From assembly GCA_903825645.1 (NCBI GenBank), contig CAIKBL010000040.1:124001-188000 (forward strand): a stretch of DNA of 64,000 bases, read 5' to 3'. The notes under the pieces are model-generated. The model did no database searches and was not told where the DNA came from. It saw only the letters and a program-made list of their open reading frames with translations. Below, one piece after another: positions 19,603-32,363 of the stretch. Each line of letters opens with the position of its first letter. Position 1 is the stretch's first letter. Source of the DNA: an uncultured Pseudomonadota bacterium (lineage in GTDB: Bacteria > Pseudomonadota > Gammaproteobacteria > Ga0077536). The position numbers and the translations under genes are program-made.

Positions 19603-20379
19603 GTGATGTCCCGTCTACTGCCGTGGCTATTCTTGGGATTGGTGCTGTCGGTACGGGCAGATCCACTCGAACTCGAGATCGTTTCGCTGCAACACCGGCT
19701 AGCGCGAGATTTACTGCCGATAATTCTGCCCATGATGGCCCCAGGCGGCACGGCAACGGGGACCTCTAATCAACTCGTCCTGCGCTCCACGCAGGAGAAT
19801 CTCGCGGAGCTCCGGAAAATCATCCAGACCCTAGATACCCGCCTGCAGCAATTGCGAATCAGCGTGACGCTTAATGCCAGCGCCGTCGCGGCCGACACGC
19901 CAGACGAGACCATCCGGACGCATACCCATGGCGATCGCGTTGGCAGCCATTTTGTTATTAGTATGGAAGGGCAACGCGCCTTCCTTGTCACCGGGCAGGA
20001 AATCCCACAGCCGCAATTCCCCATGCGCGGGAACGCCACACCACGCGTCGGAGATCCGCAGAATGTGGGTCGGAATCAGAGCGTTGGCGGTATCGAATAC
20101 CACGAGACCACTTCCGGTATTTACGTGACGCCCCATCTACAAGGCGAACAGGTGACGATAGACATCGCGCCCCGTTACGCGCAGTCGCAAGAAGGTGGCA
20201 ACGGCATTATCGACACCAACCGTGCCGAAACAACCGTCACTGGCCGCTTGGGCCGGTGGATCCCCGTCGGCGGAAGCCAAGTCTCCTATGGCGAGCAGGG
20301 CTCTGAAATGCTGGCACGAACGGGACAGCAAGGCGACAATAGTGTCGCGCTGTGGGTGAAAGTCGACGTGCAGCCTTGA
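19603..20379 (+). CDS. Orphan secretin-N-domain periplasmic protein
   Basis: The 258-residue protein starts at GTG 19603 (or the next codon, ATG 19606) with a signal peptide of about 18 residues. The first domain (about residues 22-90) matches a secretin N/NolW-type KH-like domain: 'VSLQHRLARDLLPIILPMMAPGG', a short loop, NQLVLRSTQENLAELRKIIQTLDTR and QLRISV. The second part (about 95-258) reads as beta-strands like the start of the secretin channel domain (VTGQEIP, GIYVTPHLQGEQVTIDI, ETTVTGRLGRWIPVGG). It is far too short to form an outer-membrane ring on its own, and no secretion or pilus gene lies nearby. Its role is unknown. Confidence 0.75.
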   Translation: MMSRLLPWLFLGLVLSVRADPLELEIVSLQHRLARDLLPIILPMMAPGGTATGTSNQLVLRSTQENLAELRKIIQTLDTRLQQLRISVTLNASAVAADTPDETIRTHTHGDRVGSHFVISMEGQRAFLVTGQEIPQPQFPMRGNATPRVGDPQNVGRNQSVGGIEYHETTSGIYVTPHLQGEQVTIDIAPRYAQSQEGGNGIIDTNRAETTVTGRLGRWIPVGGSQVSYGEQGSEMLARTGQQGDNSVALWVKVDVQP

Positions 20380-20501
20380 GTCGATCACGGCGGGGCGAGA
20401 GAGCGCATTTTGGTCGCGACCCTTAAAAACACTGACCGGAGTCAACGGCGGGCACTGCATGGCCGCACGCGGATTCTTCGGACCTGATCCTGACACGCAC
20501 T

Positions 20502-23500
20502 ATGTCTCCAGATTTTTCAATACAGGCCCGTTTGTTTCTGGGCGACAGCGCTTTTTCTCCCTTCCGCCTAGAGCGTCTGTTACACCGATTGCGACAGTGG
20601 TTTCCGGATATCACGCGGGTGCAGGCTCACCATGTCTACGTGGTATGGACCGAGGACTCGCTTACCACGGACTCGGTGACGAAGCTTGCCGCGATGCTGA
20701 ATGCCGACACGACACCTTGGATAGTGCCGCCCGGCGCGCGCTTGGTCGCGCCCCGCGCCGGCACCCGTTCACCTTGGTCGAGCAAAGCGACTGACATCGC
20801 GCACAACTGTGGGCTTGTCGGTGTCGAATCAATCGAGCGCGCGGTTTGCTGGCAGATCGAACCGGCTACTGCGCCGATGTGGCTCGCCGTGGCGCCTGCC
20901 TTGTTCGATCGCATGACCGAAACTCTGCACCATACCCCTGACCGATTGTTGATACGCACTGAGCCGACCCCGCGCCCCTTAGGTCGGATCCCCCTGCGGG
21001 CGCAGGGGCGGGCCGCGCTGATCGCCATCAACGAGACCCTAGGTCTGGCACTCGCCCCGGATGAAATCGATTATCTGGCAGACTGCTATCAAGTGCTCGG
21101 GCGGGATCCGACCGACGCTGAGCTGATGATGTTTGCGCAAGCCAACTCCGAACATTGCCGGCACAAGATTTTCAACGCCGACTGGCACCTCGACGGCAAA
21201 CCACTGCCGGCGAGCCTGTTCGCGCTCATTCGCGCAACGCATGCGGCACACCCGAACGAGGTGTTGTCTGCTTATCGTGACAATGCGGCGGTGACACGTG
21301 GCTATCGCGGGGAACGTTGGGAGATCGCACCGGATTCGCTTGAATACCGCCGCCAAGAGGAAGATCTGCAGTTGGTAATGAAAGTGGAAACCCATAATCA
21401 CCCCACTGGGATCTCACCCTATCCAGGCGCAGCGACCGGCGCGGGTGGGGAGATCCGCGACGAGGGCGCTACCGGCCGGGGCGCTCGACCCAAAGCCGGT
21501 TTCAGCGGCTTTAGCGTCTCGCATCTGCGGATCCCCGGCTTTCTGCAGGCGTGGGAGACACCACGCGCACACTCGCCGCGCCTCGCAAGCCCCCTGCAGA
21601 TCATGTTGGAAGGTCCGATTGGTGCCGCGGCGTTCAATAATGAATTTGGCCGTCCGGGGCTTGGCGGCTATTTCCGCACCTTCGAACATACTTTGACGCC
21701 GCAAAGTCAGCGCGGCTACGACAAACCGATCATGCTCGCCGGCGGCATCGGTAACATACGACCCGGGCACGTGGAAAAACGCCGCCTCCCCGTCGGCACC
21801 CAAATCCTGATCCTCGGCGGACCGGCGATGCTGATCGGTCTCGGTGGCGGCGCCGCGTCTTCGCAACGTGGGGGCAGTAATGCCGGCGATCTCGATTTTG
21901 CCTCCGTTCAGCGCGACAACGCGGAGATGGAGCGTCGGGTTCAGGAAGTGATCGAGACCTGTGTCGCGCTCGGCGACGAAAATCCCATCATCTCCATCCA
22001 TGACGTTGGCGCCGGCGGACTTTCTAACGCGGTCCCGGAGCTTCTGCACGATAGTGCGCGAGGCGGACGACTCGATCTGCGGGCCATTCCAAATGCTGAT
22101 GCTAGCCTTTCTCCGCTGGAAATTTGGTGTAACGAGGCGCAGGAACGTTACGTACTCGGGATTGCCCCGGCCGCGCTTGCCCAGGTCCTGGCGATCTGCG
22201 CACGTGAGCGCTGTCCGGTGGCGGTATTAGGCGAGGCAACCGACGAGGAGCACCTTTGGCTCAACGACCGCTTGACCGGGGAGGCCGTAGTCGACTTACC
22301 GATGGAGGTGATCTTCGGTAAGCCACCCAAAATGTCACGCAGCACCCAGTCACAGCCCGGCCCCGAGCGCCGCGCGTTAATCGATGATTGCGATTTGCAC
22401 GCACTGCCCCTGACCGAGTTGCTCACGCGCGTTCTGCGCTTCCCGGCGGTGGCGGATAAGCGCTTTCTAATCACGATAGGCGATCGCACAGTGGGCGGCT
22501 TGTCCGTGCGCGATCCGATGGTTGGCCCGTGGCAGGTACCGGTCGCGGATTGCGCGGTGACCGCGCTCGATTTTACCGGCGTTGCCGGGGAGGCCTTTGC
22601 GTTGGGCGAGCGCACACCGCTCGCGCTGTTTGCGGGAGGGCCCGCCGCGCGTATCGCCATCGGCGAGGCCCTGACTAACCTCGCCGCCGCCCGTATCCTA
22701 CGACTCACGGACGTGGTGCTGTCAGCAAACTGGATGGCGGCCGCAGGCCATCCCGGCGAGGACGCGGTGCTTTATGCGGCCGTGGAAGCGACCAGCGTGC
22801 TGTGTCAGGCCCTGGGCGTGTGTATTCCGGTCGGCAAAGACTCTATGTCGATGCGGACCACCTGGAATGATGACACCGGTGAGCACGCAACCACCTCCCC
22901 GCTCAGTCTAGTCATCTCCGCCTTCGCGCCGGTAGCGGACGTTCGCCTGTCGCTCACGCCCCAGCTGCGCCGGGAAGTCGATAGTGTGCTGCTTCTGGTC
23001 GATCTCGGTCGCGGCCAACAACGGCTTGGGGGGGCTGTCGTGGGCCAGGTATGCGATACGCTGGGTGAAACCCCACCGGACGTGGATCACCCGCAGGATC
23101 TCGTCGCGTTTTTTCAGACGGTCCAGCTGTTGAACGAAACCGGTTACCTGCTGGCCTACCACGATCGGGCGGATGGTGGGCTTTTTGTGACGCTGCTCGA
23201 AATGGCCTTCGCGGGCCGCTGCGGCTTCGATATCGACATTGCCGGACTGGGTGGCACCCCGTGCGGTGCGCTTTTTTGTGAAGAATTAGGTGCGGTCCTG
23301 CAGATTGCCACGGAAGATCTGCCGAGTGTCTTAGCGCAATTCACCCGCATGTCGGCCCTTGCCCCGCATATTCACGTGCTCGGCCGGGTCACCCAAGAAA
23401 CTGTCGTGACTGTGCGAGCGGCGCAAAATCTGCTCTATCAGGAAGATTTGTTCGTGCCACTCGAACAGTGGACAACGACGACCTGTGAACTACAGCGTCT

Positions 23501-24374
23501 GCGCGATGATCCGGCTTGTGCCGATGAAGAGCTGGCAACAGTTCTCGATCGACACGATCCCGGGCTTGGGCTGCACGTACCGACGCATTTCCCGAGAACC
23601 GCTCCCGCACTCGCCACAAGTCGCCCCCGGATCGCGATCCTCCGTGAGCAAGGGGTGAATGGTCATCGAGAGATGGCGGCAGCGTTCGACCGTGCCGGCT
23701 TCAGCGCCTGTGATGTCCACATGTCCGATCTGCTGGAGGGTCGTGTGTCGCTCGCCGCATTCCAGGGACTCGTGGCCTGCGGGGGATTCTCCTATGGCGA
23801 TGTACTGGGTGCGGGCGGCGGATGGGCCCGTTCGATTTTATTCAATCCCCGTACGCACGCGGAATTCAGCGCCTTCTTTGCGCGCGAAACGACCTTCACG
23901 CTGGGCGTCTGTAATGGGTGTCAGATGCTGTCCCAGCTCAAGGAAATCGTCCCCGGTGCGGCACATTGGCCGCGTTTTCTGCGCAATCGATCCGAGCAGT
24001 TCGAAGCGCGCCTGGTCATGGTCGAGGTGGCGGCATCACGATCCGTGCTGCTCGCCGGCATGGCCGGCCTGCGGGCACCTGTGGCGATCGCGCACGGTGA
24101 GGGGCGCGCCGTATTCGAACAGGCGAGTGAAGGCGTTTGCCTTCAGTATGTCGACAACCGCGGCGACGTGGCCCGGCATTACCCACATAACCCCAATGGG
24201 TCCGCCGCAGGGATCACCGGCGTCACGTCGAGCGACGGGCGCGTAACCATACTCATGCCCCATCCGGAACGCGTCTTCCTCCGCCGACAATTCTCCTGGT
24301 TGGACCCCGCCTGGCGTGACGCGACCTCGCCATGGTTCAGCCTATTCACCAATGCGCGACGTTTTGTGCAGTAA
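20502..24374 (+). CDS. purL: Phosphoribosylformylglycinamidine synthase (single-chain PurL)
   Basis: PurL makes FGAM from FGAR, glutamine and ATP in purine synthesis. The 1290-residue product is the large single-chain type found in gammaproteobacteria. It has an N-terminal PurS-like domain (about 1-130), a linker, two AIRS-like halves with '[14 protein letters not shown]', '[20 protein letters not shown]', '[13 protein letters not shown]' and '[17 protein letters not shown]', and a C-terminal class I glutamine amidotransferase from about residue 1040 ([24 protein letters not shown] with the nucleophile Cys, and PHPERVF with the catalytic His and Glu). The 122-bp upstream gap shows no clear operator. 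Confidence 0.98.
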   Translation: MSPDFSIQARLFLGDSAFSPFRLERLLHRLRQWFPDITRVQAHHVYVVWTEDSLTTDSVTKLAAMLNADTTPWIVPPGARLVAPRAGTRSPWSSKATDIAHNCGLVGVESIERAVCWQIEPATAPMWLAVAPALFDRMTETLHHTPDRLLIRTEPTPRPLGRIPLRAQGRAALIAINETLGLALAPDEIDYLADCYQVLGRDPTDAELMMFAQANSEHCRHKIFNADWHLDGKPLPASLFALIRATHAAHPNEVLSAYRDNAAVTRGYRGERWEIAPDSLEYRRQEEDLQLVMKVETHNHPTGISPYPGAATGAGGEIRDEGATGRGARPKAGFSGFSVSHLRIPGFLQAWETPRAHSPRLASPLQIMLEGPIGAAAFNNEFGRPGLGGYFRTFEHTLTPQSQRGYDKPIMLAGGIGNIRPGHVEKRRLPVGTQILILGGPAMLIGLGGGAASSQRGGSNAGDLDFASVQRDNAEMERRVQEVIETCVALGDENPIISIHDVGAGGLSNAVPELLHDSARGGRLDLRAIPNADASLSPLEIWCNEAQERYVLGIAPAALAQVLAICARERCPVAVLGEATDEEHLWLNDRLTGEAVVDLPMEVIFGKPPKMSRSTQSQPGPERRALIDDCDLHALPLTELLTRVLRFPAVADKRFLITIGDRTVGGLSVRDPMVGPWQVPVADCAVTALDFTGVAGEAFALGERTPLALFAGGPAARIAIGEALTNLAAARILRLTDVVLSANWMAAAGHPGEDAVLYAAVEATSVLCQALGVCIPVGKDSMSMRTTWNDDTGEHATTSPLSLVISAFAPVADVRLSLTPQLRREVDSVLLLVDLGRGQQRLGGAVVGQVCDTLGETPPDVDHPQDLVAFFQTVQLLNETGYLLAYHDRADGGLFVTLLEMAFAGRCGFDIDIAGLGGTPCGALFCEELGAVLQIATEDLPSVLAQFTRMSALAPHIHVLGRVTQETVVTVRAAQNLLYQEDLFVPLEQWTTTTCELQRLRDDPACADEELATVLDRHDPGLGLHVPTHFPRTAPALATSRPRIAILREQGVNGHREMAAAFDRAGFSACDVHMSDLLEGRVSLAAFQGLVACGGFSYGDVLGAGGGWARSILFNPRTHAEFSAFFARETTFTLGVCNGCQMLSQLKEIVPGAAHWPRFLRNRSEQFEARLVMVEVAASRSVLLAGMAGLRAPVAIAHGEGRAVFEQASEGVCLQYVDNRGDVARHYPHNPNGSAAGITGVTSSDGRVTILMPHPERVFLRRQFSWLDPAWRDATSPWFSLFTNARRFVQ

Positions 24375-24952
24375 TGCCTCGCAAGACGCGGCCCCCTGCG
24401 CCACTGGCGATAGAACCTAGTCCGGAAGAGCGGGCTTTATTCCGGGACGCGGTCAAAGGTGCCCGTGAACTCCACTCCGAAATGCAACTGGTGCGCAATC
24501 CACCGCCGCGACCGGTCCCCCGAGCCGATCGCGCTATTGACCAGCCCTCGATGCTCGTCGAGCCTTCAGATATCGAACTGAATCTGGCGGAAACCCTGGA
24601 ATACAAGCGTACCGGTGTCCAGCCGGCCGTCTGGCGTCGCCTACGACGCGGCGAATTCGCTATCGGCGAGACGCTTGACTTACATGGTTTGACTCTCGCG
24701 GAAGCGCGACCGTTGCTCGCTGAATTCCTGCAGGTCTGCGTGTCCACAGGATATCGTTGCGTGAGAATCGTACACGGCAAAGGCTACCGTTCGCCTGATC
24801 AGGCGCCCGTGCTGAAACCGCGCGTTGCCTACTGGTTGTCTCATGCCGCCGAAGTCGTGGCCTATATCAGCGCCCGCCCTGCGGATGGTGGGACGGGCGC
24901 CTTGTACGTGCTACTGAGCCCGCCGCGACGAGCCGGTGCAGATCGCACCTGA
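24374..24952 (+). CDS. Smr-domain protein (possible endonuclease)
   Basis: The 192-residue protein starts at the ATG that overlaps the purL stop by one base (TAATG), so it is likely translated by coupling. The N-terminal half is basic and probably disordered. The C-terminal half (about 95-185) is an Smr domain with LDLHGLTLAEARPLLAEFL, IVHGKGYRS and the final TGALYVLLSP. Stand-alone Smr proteins of this SmrA/SmrB type in gammaproteobacteria cut DNA or RNA; SmrB acts on mRNA at collided ribosomes. The key LDLHG and HGKG motifs are intact. Which of the SmrA or SmrB groups it belongs to was not resolved. Confidence 0.88.
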   Translation: MPRKTRPPAPLAIEPSPEERALFRDAVKGARELHSEMQLVRNPPPRPVPRADRAIDQPSMLVEPSDIELNLAETLEYKRTGVQPAVWRRLRRGEFAIGETLDLHGLTLAEARPLLAEFLQVCVSTGYRCVRIVHGKGYRSPDQAPVLKPRVAYWLSHAAEVVAYISARPADGGTGALYVLLSPPRRAGADRT

Positions 24953-25757
24953 CATGATTTTGCTGAAAACCGGAGATGGCAGCCAGGCTGTGCTGCATCT
25001 CCAGGGCGGACATTTGACGGCCTGGCGCACCGCGACCGGACGCGAGCCCCTTTTCCTGAGTCCGCTGGCGGTATTTCGTCCGGGGATCCCCATTCGAGGG
25101 GGTATCCCGATTATTTTCCCGCAGTTCGCCGACCTGGGTAAGCTACCGAAACACGGCTTCGCGCGTACCGCGCCGTGGACGCTGAGTCGGCAGGCCGAGG
25201 GCGCGACCACCTCGAGTCTCACGGTTCGGATGGAGACCGAAAGCACCACGTACCCCGACTGGCCCTATTGCGCCAGCCTGGAACTTGCTATCCGGTTAGG
25301 TGGTGAAGCCTTGCGACTCAACCTGACTGTCACGAACCAGGATGTCCGGCCGTTCAGTTTTACGGCTGCTTTGCACACTTATCTTCGGGTAAGCGATACC
25401 CGTAAGGTACAGATCCACGGTCTGACAGCGCACCATTATCGAGATGCGACGCAAGCGGGAAGGCTCGCGCACGACGCCGCGCCTTGGTTGGATGTGGCCG
25501 CCGAAGTTGACCGAACCTATCTGGAAGTCAGGCGCGCCGTCGAGCTCCACGAACCTTCGGCGTGCCTCACCGTCCGTCAGGAGGGCTTTCGCGATCTCGT
25601 TGTGTGGAATCCGGGCAGTGAGAAGGCTAGCGCCTTGGGCGATCTGGGTGCCGAACATTCGCAGCAGATGGTGTGCCTCGAGGCCGCGGCGGTTGGGGAG
25701 CCCATCCTGCTCCCACCGGGCGCACGGTGGCATGGTGCCCAAATCCTGATTGCCTGA
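24936..25757 (+). CDS. D-hexose-6-phosphate mutarotase (YeaD family)
   Basis: This aldose-1-epimerase-like enzyme interconverts alpha and beta anomers of hexose-6-phosphates. The 273-residue product has the family's early beta-strands (VLHLQGGHLTAW), FLSPLAVFRPG.PIRGGIPIIFPQF, KHGFART (catalytic His), ALHTYLRV, and a late C-terminal VCLEAAAVGEP (Glu region). The start is either GTG at 24936, overlapping the Smr gene by 17 bp, or ATG at 24954 directly after its stop; the second would remove six residues. It seems to be co-transcribed with purL and the Smr gene. The exact sugar preference cannot be read from sequence. Confidence 0.9.
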   Translation: MQIAPDMILLKTGDGSQAVLHLQGGHLTAWRTATGREPLFLSPLAVFRPGIPIRGGIPIIFPQFADLGKLPKHGFARTAPWTLSRQAEGATTSSLTVRMETESTTYPDWPYCASLELAIRLGGEALRLNLTVTNQDVRPFSFTAALHTYLRVSDTRKVQIHGLTAHHYRDATQAGRLAHDAAPWLDVAAEVDRTYLEVRRAVELHEPSACLTVRQEGFRDLVVWNPGSEKASALGDLGAEHSQQMVCLEAAAVGEPILLPPGARWHGAQILIA

Positions 25758-25848
25758 GCATGCCAGGGAGCAGATACTCAAGCAGGCGCGCGGCCCCCGG
25801 GCGGTGCGCAATCGCTTCATACTCCTCGTCCAAGAGAAAGGCCCGCGC

Positions 25849-26031
25849 ATGAAATGGTTACTGTGGGTAATTGCCGTGACGGCGAATGGAAACCATCTCG
25901 TCATCGACAAGACACCCTTCGAGAGTCAGGAGACGTGCCTCGCCGCACGTACACAGGTCCAGGACGCGAACAATACGGCCATCGGCTCTAACGCCCGCGT
26001 TGAAGCCATGTGCCTGCAGGGTACGCGCTAG
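25849..26031 (+). CDS. Small protein of unknown function with two cysteines
   Basis: A 60-residue reading frame begins with ATG at 25849, preceded by a GAAAGG box. It has a short hydrophobic N-terminus (MKWLLWVIAV), then a polar stretch with the pattern F-x-S-x-E-x-C-x-x-A typical of many tiny secreted or membrane-linked proteins, and a second Cys near the end (MCLQG). A longer in-frame version starting at 25750 would overlap the mutarotase gene and has no good start signal. It sits 91 bp after the mutarotase gene and overlaps the convergent gene that follows by 4 bp. I do not recognise a family; coding is likely but not proven. Confidence 0.5.
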   Translation: MKWLLWVIAVTANGNHLVIDKTPFESQETCLAARTQVQDANNTAIGSNARVEAMCLQGTR

Positions 26032-26510
26032 CGCCTCTCCCGTTCCTCAAGGTGGGTTCCGGTCGAATGAAGGCGTGCGTCCACCGCCCCCGCCGCGCGG
26101 GCGCACGCGCGCGCCGACGCAAACGCGCCCAGCTCAATCCGCCAGCCTGGGGCCCGATATTCAGCCTCCGCCACCGCCGCCGCGTTAAGGAATCGGCAAA
26201 CCTTCGCCATGTGGGCGTCCCGTGCGGCCAGCTCCGGATCAGGATTGGGATTACCCTCTAGCTGAAGCGTGGCTAGCCGATCCATCACCTCGTCGGCCAT
26301 CCGACTTTGGTAGAGAAAAACATCCCTGATCAATCCATGTCTAGAGATCCCCGTCAGCGATTGACGGAAAGTCGAGACCGCTATGCCGACGAAGAGGAGC
26401 CCGAGCAACGCCGCTGCACGACCTAAAATTCTGGCACGGGGCGAGCTCTGGGCGGCACGGACGCCGGACATGTCCGGCGCTGGAGTGGGGAGATTAGATC
26501 CAGAAGACAC
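26028..26510 (-). CDS. Small membrane-anchored protein, function unknown
   Basis: The reading frame encodes 160 residues from a GTG at 26508-26510, or 147 from the ATG at 26469-26471; neither has a strong Shine-Dalgarno. After a Pro/Ser-rich N-terminus, one transmembrane helix is visible at about residues 31-47 (GRAAALLGLLFVGIAVS), preceded by Arg residues, suggesting an N-in anchor. The remainder is soluble, Ala-rich and contains two cysteines (KVCRFLN and ARACARAA). It is convergent with the small plus-strand gene and is separated from ispF by 170 bp. No family was recognised. Confidence 0.5.
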   Translation of the reverse strand: MSSGSNLPTPAPDMSGVRAAQSSPRARILGRAAALLGLLFVGIAVSTFRQSLTGISRHGLIRDVFLYQSRMADEVMDRLATLQLEGNPNPDPELAARDAHMAKVCRFLNAAAVAEAEYRAPGWRIELGAFASARACARAAGAVDARLHSTGTHLEERERR

Positions 26511-26680
26511 GGTAGCGAATGTCCAATTTTCAGATCGGCTTGTCCTCTGAGCATAGTCGAGACAAGATGAATCCGGGCATAACCACGGCCGCCAACCCGG
26601 CCCCCTTTACAGAGAAACCCACCGTCTCGCGTCAAAGTTGCCGCCGCAGCCACCCCTGACGGATACCGTGAATCGACCGC

Positions 26681-27163
26681 TCAAACGTGCTTGCCGTCGA
26701 GTAAGGCGACGGCGGAGGCGGCGATGCCTTCCTCACGTCCGGTAAACCCCATTTTCTCTGTGGTCGTCCCCTTGATGTTCACCTGCGAGACATCAAGCCC
26801 CAGATCCTCGGCAATGCGTTCACACATCAGGGCCACATGGGCTGCCACCCGTGGCCGTTCGCAGATGACCGTCGCATCCACGTTGAGGATCTGATAACCC
26901 GCCCCGCGCACCAACTCACTCGCACGACGTAACAGAATCCGACTGTCGATGCCCTTTAATTCCTGACTCGAATCCGGAAAGTGCCGACCGATATCGCCCA
27001 GTGCGGCCGCTCCCAGAATGGCATCACAAATGGCATGCAACAGGACATCACCATCCGAGTGTGCGGCGAGGCCCTGTTCAAAGGGGATCCGAACACCGCC
27101 AAGTATCACGTGATCTCCCGCTCGAAACTTGTGGGCGTCGAGGCCCTGACCGATGCGCATCAT
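26681..27163 (-). CDS. ispF: 2-C-methyl-D-erythritol 2,4-cyclodiphosphate synthase
   Basis: IspF makes the cyclic diphosphate intermediate of the MEP isoprenoid pathway. The 160-residue length is typical. Visible signatures are GLDAHKF (Zn-binding Asp and His near residues 9-11), AAHSDGDVLLHAICDAILGAAALGDIG with the second metal-binding His, and IKGTTTEKMGFTGREEGIA near the C-terminus. The start ATG overlaps the ispD stop, so the two are translationally coupled; ispD and ispF catalyse neighbouring steps and their adjacency is the standard arrangement. Confidence 0.98.
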   Translation of the reverse strand: MMRIGQGLDAHKFRAGDHVILGGVRIPFEQGLAAHSDGDVLLHAICDAILGAAALGDIGRHFPDSSQELKGIDSRILLRRASELVRGAGYQILNVDATVICERPRVAAHVALMCERIAEDLGLDVSQVNIKGTTTEKMGFTGREEGIAASAVALLDGKHV

Positions 27164-27882
27164 AGGGTTTCCTTCAATTGGGCGCGGAGAAACAACTCTG
27201 CCAGTATCAAGTCCTGCGGGCGGGTCACTTTGAGGTTGTCAGCCCGGCCTTCGACGATGCGCACCGCGCCACCAATATGCTCAATCGCCTGCGCATCATC
27301 GGTCACGAGGACGCCCGCGGCGAGTACCGTTTCCAAGGCAGTCCGCAACCTCGCGAGGCGAAACATCTGCGGGGTCAAGGCATGCCAGAGTCCACTGCGA
27401 TCGACAGTCCCCATCACGCCACCCGCGGCATCACAGCGCTTCAGCGTATCGCGAACCGCCATACCGAGCAGTCCGCCGTCAGCGGTAGGCTCGGCCTCGC
27501 AGCGCGCGATCAATCGAGTAATGTCGTCGGCATGAACACAGGGACGCGCCGCGTCGTGCACCAACACCCAATCGGTCGGCGCGGCGCTCATCGCCAGACT
27601 TTGCAGTGCGTTGAGCACCGAATGACATCGTTCAGCACCCCCCGTGACCACCGTGACCGGCGGCAACCGAGAGGCCACCGCAGGCCAATATTCGTCGTCT
27701 GGCGCGATGACAACCACGAGCCCGGCTATTTGGGGATGGTCAGCGAGACGTGTCAGTGTGTGTTCAAGAATGGATTTGCCGAGCAAGGGAAAATATTGCT
27801 TGGGCGTTTCGGCTTCCATGCGTGCGCCCTTCCCCGCGGCCGGGACCACTGCCCAGCAACGTGCATGCGGGAGGGTGCTCAT
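27160..27882 (-). CDS. ispD: 2-C-methyl-D-erythritol 4-phosphate cytidylyltransferase
   Basis: IspD joins CTP and methylerythritol phosphate in the MEP pathway. The 240-residue protein has the nucleotidyltransferase start VVPAAGKGARME.ETPKQYFPL, the mid-chain WVLVHDAARPCV and the late VTDDAQAIEHIGG. The start overlaps ftsB by four bases (ATGA) and the stop overlaps ispF. Being in the same operon as ftsB, eno, kdsA and pyrG links envelope and isoprenoid-carrier synthesis to cell division genes. Confidence 0.98.
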   Translation of the reverse strand: MSTLPHARCWAVVPAAGKGARMEAETPKQYFPLLGKSILEHTLTRLADHPQIAGLVVVIAPDDEYWPAVASRLPPVTVVTGGAERCHSVLNALQSLAMSAAPTDWVLVHDAARPCVHADDITRLIARCEAEPTADGGLLGMAVRDTLKRCDAAGGVMGTVDRSGLWHALTPQMFRLARLRTALETVLAAGVLVTDDAQAIEHIGGAVRIVEGRADNLKVTRPQDLILAELFLRAQLKETL

Positions 27883-28217
27883 CGCAGGGAGGTGGCCGCC
27901 GCCGATCGGGCGGCATCCGATTCGCCGGCGACGGCACCCGCCGGCGGCTCGATCATCTGGTAAAAAATCTCACCCTCTTTGATCATGCCCATTTCACTCC
28001 GTGCGATCTCTTCCACCGTCTCGAGGCCTCGTTTCAAATCCATCACTTCGGCGGCGAGTTTACTATTGCGGCTACGGAGCCCTTCCAACGCCAGTTCTTC
28101 CGATTTGATCTGCGCCTGGAGTTTACGCGCGTCGCGAACACCGCCCTTGCCTTGCCACCAGGTCAACTGAAGGCCGAGGAGGATTACGCAAAACGCAGCC
28201 GCCAGTATGCGTAGCAT
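27879..28217 (-). CDS. ftsB: Cell division protein FtsB
   Basis: FtsB is a bitopic inner-membrane divisome protein that binds FtsL and FtsQ. The 112-residue chain has an N-terminal transmembrane helix (about 3-21), a periplasmic coiled coil (about 28-70, with regular Leu and Ile spacing) and the conserved ARSEMGMIKEGEIFYQ segment. A tail of about 20 Ala-rich residues follows it. Start and eno stop are directly joined (TAA then ATG). The eno-ftsB-ispD order is typical of gammaproteobacteria, which makes the call secure for so short a protein. Confidence 0.96.
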   Translation of the reverse strand: MLRILAAAFCVILLGLQLTWWQGKGGVRDARKLQAQIKSEELALEGLRSRNSKLAAEVMDLKRGLETVEEIARSEMGMIKEGEIFYQMIEPPAGAVAGESDAARSAAATSLR

Positions 28218-29510
<1,293 letters not shown>

Positions 29511-29605
29511 TTAGAACGTTGATCGCGCCGTCGACACGCCGCAATCGAATAAGTCTGGTTGATGGTTGTTTTTCGCAACTAAAGGGCTCAAAAACAGGGC
29601 GCTCC

Positions 29606-32363
<2,758 letters not shown>

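Noticed and set aside
25296-25910. Minus-strand frame opposite the mutarotase
   Set aside because: Antisense to a clear family member, and the product has no recognisable features.
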